The notes below the pieces were generated by a model. The model was not told the origin of the DNA, made no database searches, and saw nothing but the letters and a program-made list of their open reading frames with translations. A DNA stretch of 64,000 nucleotides from Alkalihalobacillus sp. LMS39 (GTDB lineage Bacteria > Bacillota > Bacilli > Bacillales > Bacillaceae_F), in assembly GCF_022812285.1 (NCBI RefSeq), contig NZ_CP093300.1, positions 2,418,001-2,482,000 on the forward strand, in the 5' to 3' direction. The stretch's first letter is position 1; each line of letters starts with the position of its first letter. A program made the translations under genes and the position numbers. This document shows, in pieces, positions 35,243 to 42,750 of this stretch.

Positions 35243-35851
35243 TTACGATTTCCTTGATTCAAACAAAGTGGGCCTCATCGCATGTAAATGTTTCACGGCA
35301 AACCCTGTTAATACTCCTTCAAGTAAGGCCAACGGGAAATATGCGATAAAAACAAAGTGTATTACAGAAAACGAACCCGTGCTATATCGCTCGTCAGAAA
35401 GTAATAATAACATGATTAATAAAAGCATACCGCTACAAATGGCGAAAAAACCAGCTGTAAATCCTTTAACAAAATAAGGCCATCTTTTTGTCCACGACGT
35501 TGTCCAGTAAATTAGTAACGCTGGAATGGACATTAGTAGCATATTTGCTCCTAATGTTGTTACCCCACCATGTTGGAATAAGACAGCTTGTAAGATGAGC
35601 CCAATAAAAATACCAATCGGTGCTCGTCTTCCTAAAACTAAACCTAAAAAACCACCTAAAACCGGATGAATGGATGTTGGTCCGATTGGGATATTGATAA
35701 GGGACGAGACAAAAAAAGCTCCCGTTAACAAACTAATTTTAGGAATTTCCTCTTCTTTTGTACCTTTTAACGAATAAGCTAATAAACCAATTGCTCCAAT
35801 TGTTGATGGAATAACAACAAAAATATCTAATACCCCATCGGCGATATGCAC
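35243..35851 (-). CDS. cbiM: ECF transporter substrate-binding component (CbiM/NikM-like)
   Basis: A 202-aa membrane protein with the N-terminal metal-binding start MHIADGVLD, where the N-terminal amine, Met and His2 bind Ni or Co. Further marks are GPTSIHPVLGGFLGLVLGRR with a second conserved His, and QHGGVTTLGANMLLM. The GTG start has AGGAGTG 9 bases upstream. Whether it transports Co or Ni cannot be told from sequence alone; the nearby Ni-dependent ureohydrolase favours Ni. No cobalamin riboswitch was seen upstream. Confidence 0.9.
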   Translation of the reverse strand: MHIADGVLDIFVVIPSTIGAIGLLAYSLKGTKEEEIPKISLLTGAFFVSSLINIPIGPTSIHPVLGGFLGLVLGRRAPIGIFIGLILQAVLFQHGGVTTLGANMLLMSIPALLIYWTTSWTKRWPYFVKGFTAGFFAICSGMLLLIMLLLLSDERYSTGSFSVIHFVFIAYFPLALLEGVLTGFAVKHLHAMRPTLFESRKS

Positions 35852-36002
35852 TATGTCGTTACACTCCTTTTAACCATTATCAAAAGATTTATATTTATAT
35901 AACTTTTAAAATATGTCCACTTTCGCTATTAAATTGTTGGGACATAAAAACATTACCAATCAAATTTATGGAGAAAAGGTGGTATAATAAAAGTAATTCA
36001 TA

Positions 36003-36038
36003 AAAAAAAGACTATAACACGATGGGTGATATAGTCTT
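36003..36038 (-). terminator. Terminator of the SinI-like gene
   Basis: On the minus strand AAGACTATA / TATAGTCTT with a 13-base loop is followed by eight T. It lies 90 bases after the stop codon of the SinI-like gene and 150 before cbiM. The rest of the 275-base gap shows nothing. Confidence 0.82.
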
Positions 36039-36126
36039 ACGGGATATTTTTATGATTCTAAAAGCATGTTTTATTTCTACTTATAGAACACAGTGAGTTT
36101 GCAAGGGCAAAGGAACTAGATTTGAA

Positions 36127-36279
36127 TCATTGATATTGTGTTTCTCGCTCTTGTTTAGAAAGGAAATTTCGAATTTCCTGAATGGATAGTCCTAATTCTT
36201 TTGCTTGTTTAATAAGCGTAATCCATTCTTTATCCAATGGGATTTCCATTCCATTTCCAAACTTTTTTTCCAGTTTCAT
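36127..36279 (-). CDS. SinI-type antirepressor domain protein
   Basis: A 50-aa protein whose core PLDKEWITLIKQAKELG then LSIQEIRNFL matches the SinI/SinR dimerisation helices. In B. subtilis SinI binds SinR and frees biofilm genes. The start MKLEKKFGNG was chosen since TGGAGGA lies 5 bases upstream. An earlier in-frame ATG at 36315 is part of the riboswitch (conserved AUG-x-x-x-GCC segment), so it is not the start. The gene is monocistronic, downstream of a c-di-GMP riboswitch. No SinR gene is in the window. Confidence 0.86.
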   Translation of the reverse strand: MKLEKKFGNGMEIPLDKEWITLIKQAKELGLSIQEIRNFLSKQERETQYQ

Positions 36280-36289
36280 ATAATCCTCC

Positions 36290-36375
36290 AATAATTTCGG
36301 GAGCTCGGCCGTCATGGTTTCCTGTAGACCCGGAGCTTTGCGTCACTACCTTTCGGATAGCTTTGCCCTTTCTTA
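36290..36375 (-). promoter_or_regulatory. Cyclic di-GMP-I (GEMM-I) riboswitch
   Basis: On the minus strand the RNA has the GEMM-I landmarks in order: AAGGGCAAAGC, a short hairpin closed by a GAAA tetraloop (CTATCCGAAAGGTAG), GACGCAAAGC, the GGGTCTA strand, and CCATGACGGCCGAGC at the 3' side. The second stem GCTC / GAGC is present. The 3' end is 5 bases from the TGGAGGA ribosome site of the SinI-like gene, and CTCC in the 3' end could pair with it, suggesting translational control. Direction of the switch cannot be read from sequence. A promoter-like TAAAAT lies about 20 bases upstream. Confidence 0.93.
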
Positions 36376-36704
36376 GTTATATGTTTAGTCTTATTTTACC
36401 ATATATTCAAAACGATGCTATCGGAACAATACCAAAAAAACCAACAAATTTCTACATCCATTTACAGGGAAAGATGTCGAATTTCTTAGTTTCATATCTT
36501 ATTAAAAGATGAGCTTATAAGTAATGGACTAGATCATAATAACTATCTATTAACACTTAAAGTAAGATAAATCTTAAAATTTTGTCGAATGTTCTTGCTA
36601 AAAATGAAGTTTTCGTTAAAATAAAGTAAAACACTTTATACGTTTAGAATAAACTAGTAGTAAATGAAAATAGCACTTCGTAGATAAAGGGGAAGGCGAA
36701 AATA

Positions 36705-37835
36705 ATGGACGTTCAGTCTAAAGAAAAGCAGATGTTATTACTTCTAAAATCATTAGTAAATATCGATAGTGGCTCTTATGATAAAAACGGAGTCGATAAA
36801 GTTGGAAATGTTTTAAAAACAAAGTATGAAGAACTCGGATACAATGTTCAAATTGTCCAACAAACGGAAGTTGGAAATCATTTGATTATTTCTCACCCCG
36901 AAGTCGAAAAACCATCTATTTTTATTGCAGGTCATATGGACACTGTATTTGAAAAAGGTACTGTTGCTAAAAGGCCGTTTTCGATAATAGGGGATCGGGC
37001 TCATGGTCCGGGTGTAATCGATATGAAAGCAAGTTTAGTTTCTCTTTTGTTTGCACTTGAAGCATTAAAGAAAGCAGGCAGTGATGCTTACAAACATGTA
37101 AAAATTATTTTGAACAGTGATGAAGAAATCGGGTCTGGCACTTCAAGGAAATTGATTGAAAAAGAAGCTCAAAATACTTCTTATGCATTAATTATGGAAC
37201 CTGCCAGAAAAGATGGCTCCCTTGTAACAGCACGACGCGGAAACGGTCGTTATACTATTCAAGTTTTTGGCAAAGCAGCTCATTCAGGAATAGAACCTGA
37301 AAAAGGGCGGAGTGCGATTGAAGAGCTTGCCTATAAAATTGTGAAATTACACGAACTCAACGACTATGAACATGGGATTTCAGTAAATGTAGGAATCATT
37401 GAAGGTGGCAATGCGGTCAATACGGTTTCCTCCCGTGCTGTCGGTCATATTGATGTTCGAGTATCAACGCCAGAACAAGTTCAAGAGATGGAGCATAAAA
37501 TTGAAGCTGTTTGTGCATCAACGGACGTAAAAGGAACAAAAATAACGTTGTCAGGTGATATTAGTCGCCCACCAATGTTGAAAACGAAGCAAATTGAAAA
37601 ATTACTTTCTATTGTGAAAGATGTTGGAAAAGAACTTGGCATTAAAATTAAAGATACAAATACGGGTGGAGGTTCTGATGCTGCTTTTACAGCTGCTCTT
37701 GGGATTCCAACGATTGATGGTTTAGGTCCTATTGGTGGGAATACTCATAGCGAAAAAGAATATTTAGAAATCCCATCATTAACAGAAAGAACGTTATTGT
37801 TAGCAAAATTAATTGAACGTTTAGCCAAACTTTAA
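36705..37835 (+). CDS. M20-family metallopeptidase (glutamate carboxypeptidase-like)
   Basis: A 376-aa zinc peptidase. Metal ligands H77 and D79 (GHMDTV), D106 (VIDMKAS), the catalytic Glu pair at 140-141 (NSDEEIGS), E165 region (IMEPAR) and the C-terminal His (GGNTHSEKEYLE) are all seen. The middle dimerisation domain carries GKAAHSGIEPEKGRS. It has no signal peptide. GGGGAAGG precedes the ATG. It likely cleaves C-terminal glutamate or acylated amino acids; the substrate is not known. The 389-base gap before it holds the riboswitch; the rest has no gene. Confidence 0.9.
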   Translation: MDVQSKEKQMLLLLKSLVNIDSGSYDKNGVDKVGNVLKTKYEELGYNVQIVQQTEVGNHLIISHPEVEKPSIFIAGHMDTVFEKGTVAKRPFSIIGDRAHGPGVIDMKASLVSLLFALEALKKAGSDAYKHVKIILNSDEEIGSGTSRKLIEKEAQNTSYALIMEPARKDGSLVTARRGNGRYTIQVFGKAAHSGIEPEKGRSAIEELAYKIVKLHELNDYEHGISVNVGIIEGGNAVNTVSSRAVGHIDVRVSTPEQVQEMEHKIEAVCASTDVKGTKITLSGDISRPPMLKTKQIEKLLSIVKDVGKELGIKIKDTNTGGGSDAAFTAALGIPTIDGLGPIGGNTHSEKEYLEIPSLTERTLLLAKLIERLAKL

Positions 37836-37857
37836 ACCCTTTAAGGGTTTTTTTGTT
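37833..37857 (+). terminator. Rho-independent terminator
   Basis: AAACCCTT / AAGGGTTT with almost no loop, followed by TTTTTG, overlaps the stop codon of the M20 gene. Confidence 0.75.
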
Positions 37858-37918
37858 TTATCGCGTATAAAGAAGCGAATATTAATGCTAACTAAAGAAA
37901 GGAAAGGGGCTGGTTAAC

Positions 37919-38161
37919 ATGAGAAGAGAGGAATTGTTTGAAAAAATTAAATGCGTCCAGACGGGACAAAGTGACATGGAGTCCTTTGTCAAACCTAGAC
38001 CACCAGAGGAATTTGGAGACGGTGTAAAGTTAACATATGATAAGGAAAGTCAAAGGTTCCAAGCGACAGTTTTTGATCCCGATACTGATACTGTTTTTAG
38101 TAAAGAAACGTTCACAAACGAAAATGAAGTCGGAAATTTTATTATGAAAACGATTGACTAA
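37919..38161 (+). CDS. Conserved small protein, unknown function
   Basis: An 80-aa hydrophilic protein, MRREELFEKIKCVQTGQSDM then VKLTYDKESQRFQATVFDPDTDTVF. No family recognised. The ATG follows GAAAGGGGCTGGTTAAC. It is the first of two small genes on this strand. Confidence 0.65.
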   Translation: MRREELFEKIKCVQTGQSDMESFVKPRPPEEFGDGVKLTYDKESQRFQATVFDPDTDTVFSKETFTNENEVGNFIMKTID

Positions 38162-38231
38162 AACGATCAGGTTATCAAATAAAATGAAGCAAATGACACA
38201 TAATAACAGGAAAAGAATTGGAGGGTTTGAA

Positions 38232-38543
38232 ATGAATACGACAGACAATTTTAATGGAAATATTTTTCTTCCGCTTTTTGGTGTGTTACGAACAGAAGGA
38301 ACAGATATCGTTAAAGAAGCACATGAAGCATATGATATTTATGTCAATGGGGATTTTGTTGGAAAGAAAGTTTTATTAACCCAAACGGAAAACATCGATG
38401 ATACACTTGATTTTCTTAAAAAACAAGGAATTTCAGATGTTACTGCTCATTTAAAAGGGGACCATTACATTATTGAAACGAAAGATGAGAATGAGCTAAA
38501 TCATTTAAAAGATGCTCTAAGTACGTATTTGCATAATCGGTAG
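38232..38543 (+). CDS. Conserved small protein, unknown function
   Basis: A 103-aa protein, MNTTDNFNGNIFLPLFGVLR then EAHEAYDIYVNGDFVGKKVLL, with a mixed alpha/beta pattern and no membrane segment. GGAGGG lies 6 bases before the ATG. It is 70 bases after the 80-aa gene. The family is not recognised; the sequence looks evolved and conserved, not random. Confidence 0.68.
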   Translation: MNTTDNFNGNIFLPLFGVLRTEGTDIVKEAHEAYDIYVNGDFVGKKVLLTQTENIDDTLDFLKKQGISDVTAHLKGDHYIIETKDENELNHLKDALSTYLHNR

Positions 38544-38547
38544 TTTG

Positions 38548-38580
38548 ACTCTCTCTTACATTATTGTAAGAGAGAGTTTT
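38548..38580. terminator. Rho-independent terminator
   Basis: A perfect 13-bp stem ACTCTCTCTTACA / TGTAAGAGAGAGT with a TTAT loop and TTTTG. Confidence 0.88.
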
Positions 38581-38582
38581 GT

Positions 38583-38622
38583 TAAAAGCTTGAAACGAAA
38601 AGACGCTCCGCGTTTTTCTTTT
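38583..38622 (+). repeat. Dispersed repeat, family 1, copy D (right part only)
   Basis: Only AAAAGCTTGAAACGAAAAG and the right hairpin ACGCTCCGCGTTTTTCTT remain. The junction at GCTT suggests a deletion between two GCTT words present in full copies. Confidence 0.8.
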
Positions 38623-38687
38623 CATAAGCAAATTAATTTTATTTTTACACATTTTCTTGCACAATAGAGGTGAAGGAGGGGATTGAA

Positions 38688-39518
38688 GTGAATTTACATT
38701 TGCAATCAACGACAACATTACATAATGGGGTAAAAATGCCGTGGTTTGGATTAGGTGTGTACAAAGTTAGCAATGGAGATGAAGCTGTATTATCAGTTAA
38801 AGAAGCGATTTCTTATGGCTACCGTAGTATCGATACTGCAGCAGTTTATCGGAATGAAGAAGGTGTTGGCGAAGGAATTAAACAATCTGGCATCGAACGC
38901 GATCAACTGTTTATTACATCAAAAGTATGGAACGCAGATCAAGGATTTGATACAACATTAGATGCGTTTGACACTTCGTTACAAAAGCTAGGGCTCGAAT
39001 ACTTAGACCTTTATTTAATTCATTGGCCAGTTCCAGGAAAATATAAAGAAACGTGGAAAGCACTTGAAAAATTATATAAGGACGGAAGAGTAAGGGCGAT
39101 TGGCGTTAGTAATTTTCATGTCCATCATTTACAAGATTTAATACGTGATGCAGAGATTAAACCAATGGTCAATCAAATTGAATATCATCCACATCTAACT
39201 CAAAATGAAATTCATCAATTTTGTAAACAGGAACAGATTCAAGTAGAAGCATGGTCACCATTGAAACAAGGAGAGTTACTTAATAATGAGACAATTACAA
39301 CCATCGGAAACCGATATGGAAAGTCTCCTGCTCAAGTTATTCTCCGATGGGATTTACAAAATGAGGTCGTGACGATCCCGAAATCAGTTAACTTTACTCG
39401 TATTCGTGAAAACGCCTCTATTTTTGACTTTACGTTAACAGACGAGGAAATGGAACAGATTTCATCATTAAATAAAAACGAACGAATTGGCCCAGACCCT
39501 GAAAATTTTAATTTCTAG
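38688..39518 (+). CDS. Aldo/keto reductase (YvgN/YtbE-like)
   Basis: A 276-aa AKR with the catalytic tetrad D49, Y54, K79 and H112 (SIDTAAVYRNEEGVG; ITSKVW; LIHWP) and the NADPH-binding tail IPKSVNFTRIRENASIFDF. It would reduce aldehydes such as methylglyoxal with NADPH. The GTG start has GGAGGGG 6 bases upstream, which is better than the GTG at 38670. It is monocistronic after a repeat and before a cluster of family 3 repeats. Confidence 0.91.
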   Translation: MNLHLQSTTTLHNGVKMPWFGLGVYKVSNGDEAVLSVKEAISYGYRSIDTAAVYRNEEGVGEGIKQSGIERDQLFITSKVWNADQGFDTTLDAFDTSLQKLGLEYLDLYLIHWPVPGKYKETWKALEKLYKDGRVRAIGVSNFHVHHLQDLIRDAEIKPMVNQIEYHPHLTQNEIHQFCKQEQIQVEAWSPLKQGELLNNETITTIGNRYGKSPAQVILRWDLQNEVVTIPKSVNFTRIRENASIFDFTLTDEEMEQISSLNKNERIGPDPENFNF

Positions 39519-39535
39519 TGAAATGAATAGACGGC

Positions 39536-39716
39536 TTCGGACATAGGATCCGTTATTTTAGCGAAAAGACCTCATTTATGAATATAAACGGACATCCATT
39601 CCGTTATTTGCAGAAAAAAAGCGTAAAATGATCTGAAATTCTCTATATTAGCGGAACGAATGTCCGGTAGCACCGAAGAAAAGTCCCTTTTTTTGAAATT
39701 AGCGGAACAGCTGTCC
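39536..39716. repeat. Cluster of family 3 palindromic repeats
   Basis: Four units occur in the gap: TTCGGACATAGGATCCG, ACGGACATCCATTCCG, GCGGAACGAATGTCCGG and GCGGAACAGCTGTCCG. The first two and last two are in opposite orientation, about 30-80 bases apart, so the region can fold on itself. TTAGCG / CCGTTATTT words sit near each unit. Confidence 0.8.
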
Positions 39717-39734
39717 GATAACATCATCAGAACA

Positions 39735-39768
39735 AAAAGAAGCTTCCTCAGACAAGGAAGCTTCTTTT
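39735..39768. terminator. Bidirectional terminator
   Basis: AAAAGAAGCTTCC / GGAAGCTTCTTTT with an 8-base loop. Confidence 0.88.
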
Positions 39769-39772
39769 AAAT

Positions 39773-40438
39773 TTAACTATGAATGTTTGATTCTAATGAT
39801 AAAAGAGCGTCTTTAATTTCCGTTGTTCCTTCTACAAGGTCAAAGGATTGATTGTAAGTTGCTTTTTCTTTAAGTGAAGCGACTACGGTTTTTGCAACAT
39901 CTTCCCTCGAGATGTCTGCTCGGGTTAAATTACCGCCAACGGATATAAGTCCTGTTCCCGCCTCATTTGTTAAGCGTCCTGGTCGGATAATTGTATATTG
40001 TAACGTGCTTTCCATCAGGTGTTTATCTGCATAATGTTTTGCAGCATGATAATGTTTGATAGGATCTAACCATTTTGTTCGGTCATTTGCATGAATAGCA
40101 CTTATCATAATATAACGAGAAACATTCGCTTGTTCAGCTGCTTCAATCGATTTCACGGCACCGTCTAAATCAATTAAAATTGTTTTGTCTGCTCCTGTTT
40201 TTCCACCTGACCCTGCAGTGAAAATGACAATATCGGTGTTTTTCATAATCGCCGAGAGTTCTTCTACCGTTCCTTCTAAGTCACCAATTACGTAATTTAC
40301 ATTTAGGTTAGTAAAAAACGTTGCTTGTTCAGGTTCACGAATCATAGCTGAAACCTTGTACTCATTCATTTGACTTAATTGACGAACAATATGTTTTCCA
40401 ATTTGTCCGTTTGCCCCAATAACGAGAATGTTCATCAT
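39773..40438 (-). CDS. Atypical short-chain dehydrogenase (YhfK-like NAD(P)-binding protein)
   Basis: A 221-aa Rossmann protein with ILVIGANGQIGKHIVRQLS at the start (GxxGxxG) and the Tyr-less SDR pattern (YIMISAIHAND, HYHAAKHYADKHL, TIIRPGRLTNE). It is similar to B. subtilis YhfK. It may act as an NAD(P)-binding oxidoreductase or epimerase-like protein. The start at 40438 has AAAGGGG 5 bases upstream; the ATG at 40435 is possible. Confidence 0.85.
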   Translation of the reverse strand: MMNILVIGANGQIGKHIVRQLSQMNEYKVSAMIREPEQATFFTNLNVNYVIGDLEGTVEELSAIMKNTDIVIFTAGSGGKTGADKTILIDLDGAVKSIEAAEQANVSRYIMISAIHANDRTKWLDPIKHYHAAKHYADKHLMESTLQYTIIRPGRLTNEAGTGLISVGGNLTRADISREDVAKTVVASLKEKATYNQSFDLVEGTTEIKDALLSLESNIHS

Positions 40439-40710
40439 AAAAACCCCTTTCATTTTTCTGCTTCTTTTTTCTATGTAAAGTGTACGATTAGATTAAAATA
40501 GGATCAATGAAAGAGTCTTTACATCGTGAAATATGGAAAGGATTCCCTATAATTAGAGGGGAATCGATATTTTAATCAAACGTTTAAATAATTTGACGAA
40601 ACGAATAGAAAAAGTAAAGTTAAAATTTCAAAAAATTACATTTCCAATGTATGGTTTTAAGAAACAAAGACAAAATAAAGGCGAAATCAATTATAGTTGG
40701 AGGGAAACAC

Positions 40711-41373
40711 ATGAAAAGAATTCCACTTTTTGCTGTTGTTATCGTCTTTATGATAGCCGTTCTTTCAATACAAACACCAGCAAATGCAGAAGAAATGCAA
40801 ACGGATCCAGAACAACAAGTTCGCATGTTTAAGGAACCGCCATTTTCACATTACAAAGTTTCACCTGGTGATTCATTTTGGTTTATCGCACAACGCTATG
40901 GTTTAGATTACCGAGAACTAATGCGATTAAACCCTGATGTTGTTCCGACAAATATGCATGTAGGTGAAGTAATTCGCTTAAAGCCAGATGCTGCTCATCA
41001 TAGTGCATTTGAAGACCAAGTTGTTGCTCTTGTAAACCAAGAACGAGCGAAACAAGGATTACGTCCATTAACTCATCGAGCAGATGTTAAAAATGTTGCT
41101 CATAAAAAAGCAGAAGATTTAATTAATGCAAACTATTTTGCTCATAACAGTCCAAACTACGGTTCTCCTTTTGATATGTTACGTACTTTTGGTATTAGCT
41201 ACCGATCAGCAGGGGAAAACATTGCAAAAGGTCAAAAAACTCCGCAAGAAGTTATGAACGCATGGATGAACTCACCAGGTCACCGTCAAAATATTTTAAG
41301 TCCTAATTTCGATACGATCGGTGTTGGGTTTTACCATGGTGCATGGGTTCAAATGTTTATTCAAGCTAGATAA
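40711..41373 (+). CDS. Secreted LysM plus CAP (SCP/YkwD-like) protein
   Basis: A 220-aa secreted protein. The signal peptide MKRIPLFAVVIVFMIAVLS ends near NANA-like PANA|EE (residue 26). A LysM domain follows (YKVSPGDSFWFIAQRYGLDY; LNPDVVPTNMHVGEVIRL) and then a CAP domain with its conserved VALVNQERAKQGL, NYFAHNSP and AGENIAKG, HRQNIL. This domain order matches YkwD/SafA-like spore and wall proteins. TTGGAGGG precedes the ATG. A strong terminator follows. Confidence 0.9.
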   Translation: MKRIPLFAVVIVFMIAVLSIQTPANAEEMQTDPEQQVRMFKEPPFSHYKVSPGDSFWFIAQRYGLDYRELMRLNPDVVPTNMHVGEVIRLKPDAAHHSAFEDQVVALVNQERAKQGLRPLTHRADVKNVAHKKAEDLINANYFAHNSPNYGSPFDMLRTFGISYRSAGENIAKGQKTPQEVMNAWMNSPGHRQNILSPNFDTIGVGFYHGAWVQMFIQAR

Positions 41374-41379
41374 ACTAAA

Positions 41380-41419
41380 AAACACTTCTCTTCAGTTAGC
41401 TTGAAGAGAAGTGTTTTTG
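41380..41419. terminator. Bidirectional terminator
   Basis: A 15-bp stem AAACACTTCTCTTCA / TGAAGAGAAGTGTTT with a 7-base loop, ending in TTTTT. Confidence 0.9.
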
Positions 41420-41422
41420 TTG

Positions 41423-41899
41423 TTATAACCAAACATCGAATAAAAAAATGATAATCATAATAAGCTGGATAAAAGCTTTCGATAAAGTACTACTCAAAAA
41501 GGCAAAAACTGTGCCGAGAGCAATTTTAAATGACACTTTGGCTAATTGTCCTTGAATAAGCTCTGCGACTAATACAAACAAAAAGGGTACAAGGATAATG
41601 CCAAATGGCGGTAAGACGAAACAACCGACAATTAATCCAATCCATGCGGCACGCAATCCCCATGGAGACCCTCCATATCGTTTTACGAAATACATATTTG
41701 CTATATAATCAGCTATAAATAAAATGATCGTTAAAAAAAGTAAGCTTCCCCATGTCCACCAAGACAAACCTGAGATGAAAAAATAGTAAAGGCAAACCCC
41801 AATCCATATCATGACAACAGAAGGGACTATCGGGTAAACAAGACCTATAAAACTAACGATGAAACAAGCAATAATAAGAATCCACCAAACAATATCCAA
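41423..41899 (-). CDS. DUF456 family membrane protein (YqgC-like)
   Basis: A 158-aa protein of about five membrane helices. The conserved DUF456 segments YPIVPSVVMIWIGV and DYIANMYFVKRYGGSPWGLR, then GLIVGCFVLPPFGIILVPF, are present. Function unknown. It begins 23 bases after the DsbA-like gene on the same strand. Confidence 0.87.
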   Translation of the reverse strand: MDIVWWILIIACFIVSFIGLVYPIVPSVVMIWIGVCLYYFFISGLSWWTWGSLLFLTIILFIADYIANMYFVKRYGGSPWGLRAAWIGLIVGCFVLPPFGIILVPFLFVLVAELIQGQLAKVSFKIALGTVFAFLSSTLSKAFIQLIMIIIFLFDVWL

Positions 41900-41922
41900 T
41901 ATATCACCTCATATGAATAGCC

Positions 41923-42555
41923 TTATTCAGCTACTGCCTTTTTTAAAGCATTTAAAAAGACTTCGACACTTTGCGCTCCAGATACAGCATATTTACGATT
42001 AATTACAAAATAAGGAACACCTCGAATCCCAAATTGACCCGCTTCTTGTTCATCACCACGAACTATATTTTCGAATTGATCACTCTTGATCATCGATTCT
42101 ACATCTTGTCGGTTTACTCCAACCTCGGTTGCTAAGGCGAGTAATGTTTCTTGTTTCCCGATATGTAAGGATTCGGTGAAATAAGCTTTGAAGAGACGTT
42201 CCACCATTTCATTCATTTTATTTTGTTGTTTAGCTAGTTGGACAAGACGATGAGCATTAAATGTATTCGTTAGTTTCATTGTATCAAAATGAAAGTCTAA
42301 TCCTTCTGCTTTTGCTTGTTGTGCAAGTGAATCGTTGGTTTTCTTTGCTTCTTCACGGCTCATCCCATATTTATTAGATAACATGTCATAAACATCAAGG
42401 TCAATATCAATCGGAGCGTTTGGGTCAAGCTCAAAACTACGGTGTATGACTTCAACCGCGTCTGTATCTTCTAGGAGAGCAACAGCTTGTTCAAACCTTC
42501 TTTTACCAATATAACAAAAAGGACATGCAAAATCAGACCAAATTTCAACAATCAT
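41923..42555 (-). CDS. DsbA-family oxidoreductase (FrnE/YwbO-like)
   Basis: A 210-aa thioredoxin-fold protein with the redox motif C11-P-F-C14 (SDFACPFCYIGK) and the cis-Pro loop GVPYFVINRKYAVSGAQ. It has no signal peptide and so works in the cytoplasm. FrnE-type proteins are disulfide isomerase-like. The start MIVEIWSDF has GGAGG 8 bases before it; longer upstream extensions look artificial. It overlaps no gene and leads a two-gene unit with the DUF456 gene. Confidence 0.87.
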   Translation of the reverse strand: MIVEIWSDFACPFCYIGKRRFEQAVALLEDTDAVEVIHRSFELDPNAPIDIDLDVYDMLSNKYGMSREEAKKTNDSLAQQAKAEGLDFHFDTMKLTNTFNAHRLVQLAKQQNKMNEMVERLFKAYFTESLHIGKQETLLALATEVGVNRQDVESMIKSDQFENIVRGDEQEAGQFGIRGVPYFVINRKYAVSGAQSVEVFLNALKKAVAE

Positions 42556-42750
42556 ATTTTTTTCCTCCATACTTTTCTTTTGTCTATCGTACTTAACAAT
42601 GTACCGGATCACAAGTCGAATGACTTCGTTACTAAAAAAATCACGAATCTACAACTAAAGTATGAGAAGAGTTCAAACAAAAGGCCATTATGTCTTTCCC
42701 TTTAAATTGGTTAAATAAGGGTAACAAAGGAAAAAGAGGAGATGGATAAA

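Noticed and set aside
35852-36002. A cobalamin or NiCo riboswitch upstream of cbiM
   Set aside because: The region is plain AT-rich DNA without the conserved B12-box or the NiCo four-helix core.
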